A DNA stretch of 64,000 nucleotides, taken from the NCBI GenBank assembly GCA_051294375.1, contig CM119269.1:5630050-5694049 (forward strand), read 5' to 3'. Shown here piece after piece: positions 42,548 to 55,790 of this stretch; within the stretch, counting starts at the first letter, position 1; the number at the start of each line of letters is the position of its first letter. The notes below the pieces were generated by a model. The model was not told the DNA's origin. It saw nothing but the letters and a program-made list of their open reading frames with translations, and ran no database searches. The translations under genes were made by a program, and so were the position numbers. Origin of the DNA: Paraspadella gotoi. Lineage: Eukaryota; Chaetognatha.

Positions 42548-45500
42548 TGGGCAGACGGACCGACCAACCAAAAAAAAGACTTATAGAGTTGCTACTAAAA
42601 AGAAATCTAAGAAAAAAATGACGAAGACACGAAATATGAATTAATATATACAAAATAAAATTCCCTTATGAGAGGAATGAAGGTTTTAACATGTAACCAA
42701 TTATAACTTGTTCAAAGTGAAGTAGAAAGACAGCTCGTTAAATGTATGAAAGGATAAATTAATTGAATGTACGAATTTATTAATAAAGCGGCATGGGATG
42801 TCGAAAGCAGAGGAATCTTCCTCTCCGTATCAGAAAACCGGTTTGAATGGAACCCGAGACTCAAATGAAAATAAAAGAAAATGAAAGAAAGAAAAAAAAT
42901 GATGACCCGTTGTTGGCAACAATGAACTCCTCTGTCATAATCGCGGCGACCAGGTTCTCGATCCTTCGTCGCCGCGCCCCCTCTCCCCCCCCTCCCCCCT
43001 TTTTTGATTCCATCTTCCACCTAAAACGACGGAGAAAGAGAGAGAGAGAGAGAGAAAAAAAAATAGGAAAACAAAAAAAAAGAAAGAAATATTTCGAAAA
43101 GTGGGATGGGGAAACAAAGTAAGGCGTTAGAGTCGAAACCGGTAACCGTATTACTGTTGAGTCATCTTTCCGATTAAGTCAGAGTTTAAGGTACAGTACT
43201 CGGAATTAAGGACGCACGAGGCGAATCGGTGTCGGGGACCATCGGGCACCCTCTTTGGCGCATTCGTTCACTCTCTCTCTCTCATCTCGTCGTCTCTCTC
43301 ATCTGGTCTTGCTCTGGTCTCCTCTCTAGTCTCTCTCGTCTCTTCGTCTCTCAGACTCTCTCTCGTCTCGTCAAATCATATATCTATCTCTCTCTAAGAT
43401 CCAATTCAGAAACGAGGGATTAAAAAAGGGTAAGTATAAAGGTGGCTTACGACAGTGGATTAAAGGAACAATAATCTTTGAAAAATATGAAAAAACCCTC
43501 GCGTGCAAATTGACTAAGTAACCTTTTTACTTAGCATTTCTTACAACTCGTTCTGCTTGTTCTTCTCTTCTTGTTTTTTTCTCTCGTTATCTCATTCTCT
43601 CGTCGATCTCTCTCTACTCTCGTCTTGTCCTCTGTCCGTCTATGTATCTCTCTTCTGCTCTCGTCTCTATCTTCTCTCTCCGGTCTCTTTCTCTTTCGTG
43701 TGCTTCTTAGTGGCAAAGAAAAAATAAAAAATAACCAATCTATATTATGCATGCAATCTGCTGCTTTTCCCTTTCTCTGATTTTTGTGTTCAAAATTAGT
43801 TTCGGCCTTGAAAAACGAGAGAACCTTGCGACGACGACATCCCCGCCGACCGACAGACAGACCGACAGACCGACAGACCGACAGACCGACAGACCGACAC
43901 GCCCACGGCGCTAATGACAATTGCACCTAACGCCCGACAGTGACGAGGTTGATGAGAACAAATAACGACAACGACAACGACAACAACGATACCGACGACA
44001 AAAACATCGAGTCCGACCACAATAACCCAATCGGAACTGACGTAATCTTCTTTTCTTTTCTTTTCTTTTCTTTTCTTTTCTTTTCTTTTCTTTTCTTTTC
44101 TTTTCTTTTTCGTCGTTTTTTTTCCGCTGCGAATCTAATGACGCGTTTTCAATATTAAAAAAAGTTTTTTGTTTCTAATTTTTAATGAGAAAAGTTATGA
44201 CGCTAGCAATTTATAAAATTATTTCTCCGACTTAAAAATTCATGACGTATTTGAAACTCGGCGGGAAAAAGGATGAATTAAAAATACTTTGAAGGCGGTC
44301 GAGAATGAAGAGGTCGTAATGAGCTCGGTGCAAAGCTGCGTTGATTGCGTTTTGTGCCATTGGTTTCTGCCAATTTGGTGTGTCATCGTCCTCCAATGAC
44401 TCCTTCGCTTTGATCAAACGTTTTTAGTGCAATGAGTTCGACCCATTGCCATGCGGTACCACTCATAAAAATTATATTATTACGTGTTCTACTATTACAA
44501 TATTATTACTATATTTTATAATTATAAACAGTGAGATTAAAATTTATTACCAGTTTTACTAAACACGCGTTGCCTTCGGGAGCATCGATACAACACAAGG
44601 TTAGACCTTATACATAGTTCTTGTTAGTTGTTAGGAAATCAAAAACTAAAAATATAAAATGTCAAACAGTAAGGGAGCGCCTCCACTTTTTGCCGGCAGC
44701 ATAATCCATTGTGACGTACAATCCCATCGACAGGAAGCGATTTATTCTTCAAAAAATTTTATCGATGAAAACTAAAAAAAATTATTTCTATTTTTAAGTT
44801 GACGAGAAAATGGCGGGAAAAAAAATATTTGTCGACGACCGGCGACCTCCAATTAGCGATTGAATTTAAAATTTAGTCGAGCAATATATGGAAAAAAATT
44901 ATTTTATAAACTTTAAGAAAAAGAGTGAAGGATTTTTTTTTTCTATCAAAAACAACTTTATTTCTAAAGTTTTTGGTCTTAATTTTGATAAAAAAAAAAC
45001 TTTTATTCTTAGGCATCGCGGTGAAAAAAAATATTATTATTACAAAATTCGATTTAAAGAATCTAATAATTTTGAAAAAAAAAATCCCAAATTCTAATAC
45101 GAAATTTTCCGCCAACATGTCTATACATAATTCACATCTGAAAGACGCACGCAACTGTAAATCGGCGGGCCTTCGCGCTTTTTTAGTTTTTCCAATAACC
45201 TCGTTTTCATTTTCTTCACCTCACATTTTTCCGCGGCGGTCCTCACGGACGCGTCGGCCCTTCATATTTAAACTGAGTGATGGAAAGGAGAGACTCACTC
45301 ATTAAATATTCACAAACGTGAATCGTTTTCTTGGAATCACAATGAAAAACGAGCGAATCTCGCGGATGAGCGACGAAGCGAACGAAACTCGGGAAATAAA
45401 AACAAAAAAATAAACAAAACCGTTTTCGTGAAAGGATGTCACGATATATCCTCTTTTCAGTTAATTATGCTGTATGATATTTAAAATAAATAAACGAGTA

Positions 45501-48396
45501 TTGATTGGTTTATTAGTAAATTATTTAATAAGGTATTTTATTCTTCTAAGAATACGAATACGAATTTACTTACCTTTGGCCTTAAACCCCTGGAAATGAT
45601 TAATGCTAGAAGAATCCATCTTGCTCGACGTTTTTCCGAAAAAAAGAGAAAAAAAAAAGAAAAAAAAAAGAAAAATAATGAAGAAAACAAGAACGGTAAT
45701 TCAAATGTGTTGCGCCGCAAGTCTTCCTTATTACCAGTATTTCTCGTGACATGACGTGACATGATATGACGTGACATACCATGATTACAATAACTTTCTG
45801 AGCCCGTGTATTTATGTATTTTTATTCTATTTTAGTTTTAAGATTTCCTGAAGGTGGCGCTTGCAGTCCCTTAGATTTGAGTTTTTTTTCTGTCTAAACA
45901 AAAGAGCAACCAACTATAAAAAAATTATATGCATTTTTAACAAACGTGGGACAGACAGACCGACCGACGGACTGACCGAAAAGTGACTTATAGAGTTGCT
46001 CAGCGAGTACTTGCGGCGCAACTAAAGAGAAGAAGAAGCGGAATCGAAAAGTAATGAAGAAAAAAAAGAAAAATGATTCATCGACCAATAATGAGAAGGA
46101 ATTTCGATAAAGAATGAAAATGACTTAGCCTAGCGGGTTTTTGAGATTCATTTTTGGGAATTAACAATGATAAATACCTTGAGAGAAAATACATTTGCAT
46201 CTCCTGTAACCAGAGGTTTTGCGAGGAAAGCCTAGTTTTTGTGCTACAATAAAAAGAAATATTTCTTTCTGTACTATTGCAATATTTTTCTTATTTGAAA
46301 GATTATTTTTCAATTTTTAGTTAGACATACCCTTACACTATCTATATTTAAAAAAAAAAAATTATTTTTAGTATTTTCCATACAGTTATTGTTTTAAGAT
46401 GCCTTCTTTTTTGTTTCGAATTCCATATGTTTTTCGGCCCAAAAGAAATAAAAATTTCGTCGAACACTGCTAATCCCTAACTTAGGCGATTTTTTTGTTG
46501 CTTCGATTTCTTAGAATTGAGTGTCTAAGATCGAGGTGGCCTACCTTGTTTAAAAAAAAAGAATTAATAAACAGATTAACTGTTTAGAGTTTAAACAGAT
46601 TGGAGCGATCACAATTTTCCTTATTTGAGCAATGGTATTTTTTCTTTTATTTTGAATAACAATACAAACTAAAATCAAAACTAAAAATACAAAATTTAAA
46701 AATTACACAATTCCAATGTGTAACAGTAACTTTCATTCACGTGTATTTCTGGGTGATCAGTGATCACTGATCACGTGACTACCAATGAGCGTTTGATCTG
46801 CACTGCATCAGAATTCCGTCTTTTATTCTTTGTATTCTATGATTTTGGGTCATGTGATCGCTTTTTTAGGTGATCACGCCACTGCACAAATATAATACAT
46901 GTGTACAGTAAAGCTCTTATGGTACCTTCCAGTATATAAGTTGTGCCAATTTCATAAAATTCAGCTCTTTGTATTTTGATGCTAGATACAAGGGTGGATA
47001 GACAGACGTGGTCTATTACCGAGCATGCTTCTCATTCACCTCGTCATTCCATACCTCCTCCCAGGGATTCGGGCAGCGTTCAGGAGATTCAGTTCAACCT
47101 TTCTCTCTTCTATACATAGCTTCCTCTGCGCCTTTTATACGCGGTCATTTTTGTCTCAGTATAGATTTTCCTTCCGTCAATAAGTTAGTTTCCGCGCATC
47201 CTCAGTCACACTTGTACTTCCGGTTAGGATACCTTTCAGAGTGACGCGCGCAATTGTGTTGGCTCGAAGCATCTAACCACAAAAAAAACCGCAGGATGTG
47301 CTCCACCGACTGATTTAGAAAACGCGAGAAACAAACAAAAAAAAAAAAAAACAACAACGAAAATGAAGGAAAAAAAGGAAAAAAAATAGTGAAAACTTTT
47401 TTCCTTTTTTATTTTTTTTTAAAATTGAAGTTAAAAACAAAAAAACAAAAACGACGAGTAATCATTTGGATTTAAAATTTTAATTGCTTTTCCATCCTCG
47501 TCTTCCACAACCCCGACTTTTTTTTGCGCAATTCGCGACAAAAAAAAAAACTAACATTTAAGTCGCATCTTTCTTCCGATGTTTTTTTTCCTCCTCCTTC
47601 CCGGACGAATCGATCTTTGTCAGACACGACTTCCGCCATTGGCGAAAAAATTGCATAACTAGCGGAATCACCCTTCGATATTCTCTCCCGCCCACTTCTC
47701 ACGTCTCTTTAATAAAGCGACTCGATCATTCGATCGTTAAGAACGCAGAATCTCGATCGGCGAAATTAATTTTTTTCTTTGCGCCGCCTATTTTTAATCG
47801 CCTCGGCGCCACCGCCGCGCTCCTCTATCTTCTAAACGCCCCTAACGCCAGCGGTCCTCCCGCTGCGTTTCCCGTCCGATGCCGATCCGCGCTCCCTCGC
47901 GATCGCTTTCTTAATAAAAAGATCGTTTGCCGATTTTCGATCATTCACTCGTCGCAATCATAAGCGACCAAATGATTGACCATACATTTTCAGATTTACC
48001 GTTTTCGCGAATCGTCTCTCCCCCTGCGATCGCCATTGGCGAAAACAGTGGAACCTGCAGCTACGCCACAGATCACATATCGAACCTCCTCTCTCCCTCC
48101 TCTCTCCTCCCCCCCCGGTTAGATACTCTTTTCAGAGCCTGCATACTAAATATGAACTTAATTAATGACGTTTTACAAACATAAATGGGACAGTACCCAA
48201 GCGACCAGACAAAGTTACTGACCGAGACCGACCACTAAAGAGTTGCTCCGCGAGTCCTCGTAAGCCTGTCAAAATTAACCGGTGATTCATGACCCAAACT
48301 AATTTTAATAATCTTTTTATTTTAATTTATCTTCAAAATTTATCCGTGTGAAGATGTATCTTTTATGACGTCGTTTGATTTATGTGTCAACAGGAA
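42548..48396 (+). repeat. Duplicated block, copy 2 (segments A2, C1, start of B)
   Basis: A2 (about 42.55-46.93 kb) parallels 34.0-38.98 kb. It is followed by segment C (46.93-48.15 kb), absent from copy 1, and by the first ~250 bp of B. It contains TTTTC repeats at 44047-44110 and GACA repeats at 43850-43900. Confidence 0.85.
46753..46774. repeat. Perfect 22-nt palindrome
   Basis: Built from TGATCAG, TGATCAC, TGATCAC and followed directly by GTGAC, which creates a CACGTG. Intact copies at 49726-49747 (inverted block) and 56052-56073; the copy near 38810 is disrupted. Confidence 0.8.
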
Positions 48397-48421
48397 NNNN
48401 NNNNNNNNNNNNNNNNNNNNN

Positions 48422-48539
48422 GGAATCAACCCTTCGATTTTCTCCCGCCCACTTTCTCACGTCTCTTTATAAAGCGACTCGATCTTCGATCGTTAAGAAC
48501 CAGAATCTCGATCGCGGAATTAATTTTTTTTCTTTGCGG
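48422..48539 (+). repeat. Isolated 118-bp piece of segment C
   Basis: Lies between two 25-N gaps and matches about 47660-47790 and the reverse strand of about 48810-48935. It is the centre of the large inverted repeat. Confidence 0.8.
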
Positions 48540-48564
48540 NNNNNNNNNNNNNNNNNNNNNNNNN

Positions 48565-51500
48565 GTCACTGTTTTCGCAAGGCGATCGCAGGGAGAGAGA
48601 CGATTCGCGAAAACGAGTTAATCGAAATGTATGTTCATCATTGGTCCGCTTATGATTGCGACGATGATGATCGAAAATCGGCAAAACGATCTTTTTATTA
48701 AGAGAAGCGATCGGAGGGAGCGATCGATCGGATCGGAGGAAACGAGGGGAGGAGGGGATTAGGGGGTTTAGAAGATAGAGACGGCGGCGGTGGCGCCGGC
48801 GATTAAAAATGGCGGCGCAAAGAAAAAAATTAATTCCGCGATCGAGATTCTGGTTCTTAACGATCGAAGATCGAGTCGCTTTATAAAGAGACGTGAGAAA
48901 GTGGGCGGGAGAAAATCGAAGGGTTGATTCCGTAGTTATGAAATTTTTTCGCCATGGCGGAAGTCGTGCTGATCAAAGATCGAATTCGTCCGGGAAGCGA
49001 GGAGGAAAAAAAACATCGGAAGAAGAGATGCGATTAAATGTGTTTTTTTTTTTGTCGGCATTGCGCAAAAAAAAGTCGGGGTTGGGGAAACGAGGATGGA
49101 AAAAATTAAAATTTAATCCAATGATTACTGTCGTTTTTGTTTTTTGTTTTTACTTTCAATTTAAAAAAAAAAATAGGAAAAAAGTTTTCACATATTTTTT
49201 TTCTTTTTTTCTTCATTTCGGTGTTTTTTTTTTTGTTTTGTTTTCTCCGGTTTTCTAAATCAGTCGGTGGAGCACATCCTGGGTTTTTTTTGTGGTTAGA
49301 TGTTCGAGCAACACAATTGGGCGTCACTCTGAAAGGTATCCTAACCGAAGTAAAGTGACGAGAATGCGGGAAACTAATATATTGACGGAAGGAAAATCCT
49401 ATACTGGAGACAAAAATGAGGGTATAAAAAGGGAGAGAAGCTAGTAGTAGAAGAGAGAAAGGTGAATGAATCTCCTGAACGCGGCCCCGAATCCCTGGGA
49501 GAGGATGAAGAGGAGGTGAATGAGAAGATGGGTAATAGACCCCGTCTGTCTATCCACCTTATATACTGGAAGGTACCATAAGAGCTTTACTGTACACATG
49601 TATTATATTTGTGCAGTGGCGTGATCACCTAAAAAAAGCGATCACATGACCCAAAAATCATAGAATACAAAGAATAAAAGACGGAATTCTGATGCAGTGC
49701 AGATCAAACGCTCATTGGTAGTCACGTGATCAGTGATCACTGATCACCCAGAAATACACGTGAATGAAAGTTACTGTTACACATTGGAATTGTGTAATTT
49801 TTAAATTTTGTATTTTTAGTTTTTGATTATTATTTGTATTGTTTATCAAAAATAAAAAAAAAAATACCATTGCTCAAATAAGGAAAATTGTGATCGCTCC
49901 AATCTGTTTTAAACTCTAAACAGTTAATCTGTTTATTAATTCTTTTTTTTAAAACAAGGTAGGCCGCCTCGATCTTAGACACTCAATTCTAAGAAATCGA
50001 AGCAGACAAAAAATCGCCTAAGTTAGGGATTAGCAGTGTTCGACGAAAATTTTTATTTCTTTTGGGCCAAAAAACATATGGAATTCGAAACAAAAAAGAA
50101 GGCATCTTAAAATAATAACTGTATGGAAAATACTAAAAATAAAATTTTATTTTTTTAAATATAGATAGTGTAAGGGTATGTCTAACTAAAAATTAAAAAT
50201 AATCTTTCAAATAAGAAAAAATATTGCAATAGTACAAGAAAGAAATATTTCTTTTTATTGTAGCACAAAAACTAGGCTTTCCTCGCAAACACCTCTGGTT
50301 ACAGGAGATGCAAATGTATTTTCTCTCAAGTATTTATCATTGTAATTCCCAAAAATGAATCTCAAAAACCCGCTAGGCTAAGTCATTTTTCATTCTTATC
50401 GAAATTCCTTCTCATTATTGGTCGATGAATCATTTTTTCTTTTTTTTCTTCATTACTTTTCGATTCCGCTTCTTCTTCTCTTTAGTGCGCCGCAAGTACT
50501 CGCTGAGCAACTCTATAAAGTCACTTTTCGGTCAGTCGTCGGTCGGTCTGTCTGTCCCACGTTTGTTAAAAATGCATATAATTTTTTTATAGTTGGTTGC
50601 TCTTTTGTTTAGACAGAAAAAAAACTTCAAATCTAAGGACTGCAAGCGCCACCTTCAGGAAATCTTAAAACTAAAATAGAATAAAAATACATAAATACAC
50701 GGGCCCAGAAAGTTATTGTAATCATGGTATGTCACGTCATATCATGTCACGTCATGTCACGAGAAATACTGGTAATAAGGAAGACTTGCGGCGCAACACA
50801 TTTGAATTACCGTTCTTGTTTTCTTCATTATTTTTTTTTTTTTTTCTTTTTTTTCTTCTCTTTTTTCGGAAAAAACGTCGAGCAAGATGGATTCTTCTAG
50901 CATTAATCATTCCAGGGGTTTAAGGCCACAGGTAAGTAAATTCGATTCGTATTCTTAGAAGAATAATACCTTATTATAATAATTTACTAATAAACACAAT
51001 CAATACTCGTTTATTTATTTTAAATATCATACACAGCATAATTAACTGAAAAGAGGATATATCGTGACATCCTTTCACGAAAACGGTTTGTTTTCCCCAC
51101 CCCCCCCCGAGTTCGTTCGCATCGTCGCTCATCCGCGAGATTCGCTCGTTTTTCATTGTGATTCAAGAAAACGATTCACGTTTGTGAATATTTAATGAGT
51201 GAGTCTCTCCTTTCCATCACTCAGTTTAAATATGAAGGCCGACGCGTCCGTGAGGACCGCCGCGGAAAAATGTGAGGTGAAGAAAATGAAAACAGGTTAT
51301 TGGAAAAACTAAAAAAGACGCGAAAGGCCCGCCGATTTTACAGTTGCGTGCCGTCTTTCAGATGTGAATTATGTATAGACATGTTGGCGGAAAATTTCGT
51401 ATTAGAATTGGGATTTTTTTTTTCAAAATTATTAGATTCTTTAAATCGAATTTTGTAATAATAATATTTTTTTCACCGCGCATGCCTAAGAATAAAAGTT

Positions 51501-51715
51501 TTTTTTTTATCAAACTTAAGACCAAAAACTTTAAGAAATAAGTTGTTTTTGATAGAAAAAAAATCCTTCACTCTTTTTTCTTAAAGTTTATAAAATAATT
51601 TTTTTGCATATATGCTCGACTAAATTTTAAATTCAATCGCTAATTGGAGGTCGCCGCGTCGTCGACAAATATTTTTTTTCCCGCCATTTTCTCGTCAACT
51701 TAAAAAAAAAAACGC
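48565..51715 (-). repeat. Inverted copy of segments C and A
   Basis: The reverse complement matches about 44.8-48.06 kb. C lies at 48.57-49.57 kb and A at 49.57-51.71 kb. With the left copy this forms a 3.2-kb-arm palindrome around 48.4 kb. Confidence 0.88.
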
Positions 51716-52143
51716 CGCTACCGCACGATCACATAATCGAACTCCTCTCTCCCTCCTCTCTCCTCCCCCCCCCGGTTAGGATACCTTTTCAGAGCCTTCA
51801 TACTAAATATGAACTTAATTAATGACGTTTTAAAACATAAATGGGACAGACCAACGGACAGACAAAGTTACTGACCGACCGACACTCAAGAGTTGCTCCG
51901 CGAGTCCTCGTAACCTGTCAATTAACCGGTGATTCATGACCCAACTAATTTAATTAATCTTTTTTTATTTTAATTTATTTCAATTTATCGTAGTGAAGAT
52001 TATCTTTTATGACGTCGTTTGATTTATGTGTCAACGGAAAAAAATATTGTTTTCATAAAACAATGAAAACGAATATGCGCAGAACGAAACACTGCGATAT
52101 TACCTTTCGACGTCGGCGAGCTTAATTGGCCGGTGACACCCAC

Positions 52144-52178
<35 letters not shown>

Positions 52179-52267
52179 NNNNNNNNNNNNNNNNNNNNNN
52201 NNNNNNNNNNNNNNNNNNNNNNNNNNNNNNNNNNNNNNNNNNNNNNNNNNNNNNNNNNNNNNNNNNN

Positions 52268-52304
<37 letters not shown>

Positions 52305-52616
52305 AAAGGTTATATATCTCGAAGTCTCTTTTCCTATTTTTCTCTCTAAGAGTTTGTTTTGTTTCTGTCCAGATGGTCAGATGGTCACTGGTCCTTTTAT
52401 TGCACTGGTTTCTAGAACTCAAAAATTACGAAATGGTCATTCTTTATAAAGACCAGAGCAGATAATCGTTTGTCCGTCCGAAAACCAATTTCTACGGGTT
52501 TTTAGAAGTATTATTGTACTAAATAATCGCCAATAAAGTATTAAAGAATTAGCGTCAAAAACGCTTGTCGTTTTTCTTTGGACGGGAGACACATTGGACT
52601 TACGAGTTTACTGGCG

Positions 52617-52713
<97 letters not shown>

Positions 52714-53910
52714 GAAACGGAATCGCTGTATTCCGCAATTTGCACCCGTCAAACGACAAGGTTGGCACCCGCGCCATTGCCGATAACGGTCTCGATTCTA
52801 TAGCGTTTGCCTCAGCCGCCGCCGCCGCCGCCATCCCTGCCGCCGCCGACACCGAGCCCGCCCTATTCGACCGCGTAATTTTTTTCGAATTTCTGTCTTC
52901 CGATTGCTGTATTGATTTCAAATGAAAAGTGGCACCTTGGCACCACACCCGCTATTTCAAAGGGTAGAAAAATATTTCACCAATTGTCCATTCTCGTAAC
53001 TGTTTTGACTCACAACTTTTTTTTCTCGTGAGATCTATTCAGCCTATTTCACTTTCTAACGAGGCCCACGGTCAAATTGTGAAAGATTATCCGAAGTTTG
53101 AATTCTCGGAACAGCTTTTCAGAATCGACCTGAAAAGCAAAATCTTCAAAAAACTTGATGTTGATCTGGAGGGACATTCACAGTCGACCTGTCGAAATGA
53201 CCCCGATACGTTTAACTTTCCTTTTCCTTTTTCTTTTTCCTTTTTTAAATTTTTCTCACCCCTTTTTCTTTTTTTTCTTTTTTCAGTAAAAAAGGATAAA
53301 AGGGTCAAAAAATAAACAAAGAACCAACATGAAACGAAAATTGTAAGGTATAAAATAAATGTATAATATAATAAAAAAAAAATAATAATAATAATACTAA
53401 TAATAATATAATGATAATAAGCCTGTCCAAAGTCAGGGACAAGATAGCTTATTTATTATTATAATTATTATATTGGTTGTACCAATTTCATAAAAAAAAT
53501 ATAGTAATAAAATCCATCTTATTTTTTCCTTCGTTCTTCAATTTATTCCTCTTGTATCTCTGACCTTTTTTGGTTATTCCCAATCTGACATTACCATATC
53601 ACATTATCAGCCTTTCTTTTTTTCTTTGGTTATTCCCAATCCGACATGACCATATCAGCCTTTCTGAGGGAAGGCAGGATTTAAGACTCGGGCCGTCCCT
53701 TTATCTCTCTTCATTCTTAAGTCGGCTATGAATCGCTTATATGCCTTTGTACTTAATAATATTCAACTTTTTACAGTTTAAATCATTTTAATCATTTTTA
53801 ATTTCTACATTTATTTATTTTATCATTTGTTGTTGTTGTTGTCGTTGTTAAAAATGTCAAACGCCACATCTGCATCCAAACGTTTTTATATCTGAAAAGT
53901 TTATATATCT

Positions 53911-53981
<71 letters not shown>

Positions 53982-54008
53982 ATTTATTCATTTCCGTAAA
54001 AGGATCAG

Positions 54009-54132
54009 CGTGACGGCAGTGGCGCCAATCTCGTCGGCAGCGGCGTCGCCGTCGGCTCCGACGGCGGGGCGGCCTGCGGCGGGCGGCTGCGGCGGCGGCG
54101 TCGGCAGTGACGACGAAAGCGTCATAGAATAA
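54009..54132 (+). other. Gly/Cys-rich coding-like segment, copy 2 of 3
   Basis: Same acceptor and same ending SDDESVIE plus stop as at 41181 and 60773. An internal run of indels changes the middle but the frame is regained. Confidence 0.3.
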
Positions 54133-54819
54133 ATAACAACAACAATCTCGACGACGATCGAAAGAAAAAGACGAAAAAAAACCGAAAAAAAAGTTTGAAT
54201 ATCGCAGGGGACGAATTGGTGACAGATTATTATTGGAGTCGGACCAAGGAATGCGGAAAACGCCAATGATTAATAATTAATAATGAATGAGTGCGAAAGA
54301 AAGAAAAAAATGATAAGATTTAAAAATAAAAAAAGTGAACCGACAACGACGTTTACGTTTTGAGACAACAATTAAAACTAAAAATAAAAACGACAAACGT
54401 TCACTTCTCAAAATTTTTGCCACAATTGACAATTTGAAACAAAAAGTGTCATGATGATTGATGATGTATAATTCGGTTTTAAGGAAGTTACTATCATTAT
54501 CATTATTATAAAAGACTTAATCAAACGGATAGCTTGATTGTTAATTTAAATTTATTAAATTTGTTTAATTTTAAAAAAAATGTGCAAGATTTTCTGCTAT
54601 AAAAATGTCATCGAGATAGTTACTAAGGCTAAATTTAATAAGATATTATCATACTGTACGTACAAAATCACGCATCTCATTGAATNNNNNNNNNNAAAAA
54701 AAAATGTGTTATCATTCTAGGAAATAAAATTTGTTAATTTCAGAAATAAAAAAAAAGACTACGGACTGCGATCGGGATGAATGACCTCTATCGGAGAAGC
54801 TACGCAGGAGGGGAAGCTT

Positions 54820-54834
54820 CCGCTAGAGGGCGCT
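54820..54834 (+). promoter_or_regulatory. CTCF-like motif
   Basis: CCGCTAGAGGGCGCT agrees with the CTCF core CCASYAGRGGGCRSY at all but one position. An identical copy is at 61585-61599. Binding is inference. Confidence 0.45.
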
Positions 54835-54870
54835 CTGGGCGACGCCGATGACGTCGACGGCGCCGCCGAT

Positions 54871-54901
<31 letters not shown>

Positions 54902-55530
54902 AGAAGAAGGCGACGACCGACGAACATTAGGTAAACTGAAGGAAAAGGGAAAATAAAAGGAAAAGGAAAAGGGGAAAAAGGAAAAAGGAAAAGGGAAAAA
55001 AAAAAAAAAAGGGAAGTGAGAAAATGCGAAAAAAAAAACCGATTTGAAAAAGATAAAAAGTTGGCGAATATCGTTTGTCGATTTCATTCAAATATAAAAT
55101 CTAAAATAAAATAAAAAAATCTATTTTCAAATCTAAAAGATGTACAGAGAAACAACGTGAGCTTAAGATTTAGTCAATAAAACGTTAAGATCATTGGACC
55201 CCCCCCAGCAGGTATACTGGCAATAATAAGATAAAAAAAGTGAGATCCCGCTGTGCTGACTGCTCAGCCGGTATTAAAACCAAATGCTTCTGTAATTCGT
55301 CTATGACTACGGCGTGAGACTGCCCACGGCCACGCCCACGGCGGATTTGTGAAAATTTATACAGTTTAAATTAAACAACATTAGTTTCTAGGGTGACCCC
55401 GCCTCAAAAATAAAAATAGAATTCACAGTATTACGACCTTTAAACCCAAAAGGGACGCACAGTTTCCCTGTTGACAAAATTCTAGGGACCCTTGAGGGAG
55501 GGTGATCGCTTCGAGTAAGGAAATGAAACC

Positions 55531-55531
<1 letters not shown>

Positions 55532-55604
<73 letters not shown>

Positions 55605-55614
55605 CTCTCCTCTC
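55532..55614 (+). repeat. (CT)n microsatellite in segment D
   Basis: The homologue at 62293-62367 is uninterrupted CT. Both are followed by the same GC-rich segment with a CRE-like site and a (CGT)n run. Confidence 0.9.
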
Positions 55615-55626
55615 ATCGACATTCGA

Positions 55627-55634
55627 TGACGTCA
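55627..55634. promoter_or_regulatory. CRE palindrome TGACGTCA
   Basis: A full CREB/ATF site; the second copy is at 62381-62388 in the duplicate of segment D. No promoter was identified around it. Confidence 0.35.
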
Positions 55635-55730
55635 GCTATTTTGAAGTCGTCACAGTCAAAAGCTTCGGCGTCAAAATCGTTTCCGACGAACAACATTTTC
55701 TCGTCATAAACGTTTCTCCCTGCGGCGACA

Positions 55731-55765
<35 letters not shown>

Positions 55766-55790
55766 NNNNNNNNNNNNNNNNNNNNNNNNN

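Larger units (their letters stand above)
51770..55765 (+). repeat. Duplicated block, segments B2 and D
   Basis: B2 (51.77-55.46 kb) parallels 38.98-42.52 kb and looks the cleanest of the copies up to 54 kb. D (55.46-55.77 kb) recurs at 62.19-62.53 kb. From 54.0 kb on it is nearly identical to 60.75-62.53 kb. Confidence 0.88.

Noticed and set aside
43531-43926. 131-codon - strand frame with VCRSVGLSV repeats
   Set aside because: It translates the GACA/GACC tetranucleotide repeat; the homologous frame near 35672-35929 is not conserved in sequence or length.
53028-53315. Coding-looking frame with HGQIVKDYPKFEFSEQLFRI
   Set aside because: The frame is broken by indels in the other copies (40250-40430, 58920-59160). 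Because those copies are error-prone this is not decisive, but no start, donor or family supports it.
55502-55765. Frame with FDDVSYFEVVTVKSFGVKIV after a (CT)n run
   Set aside because: All three + frames and a - strand frame are open through this segment in one or other copy. No splice signals are convincing, and it includes a CRE palindrome and a CGT array.
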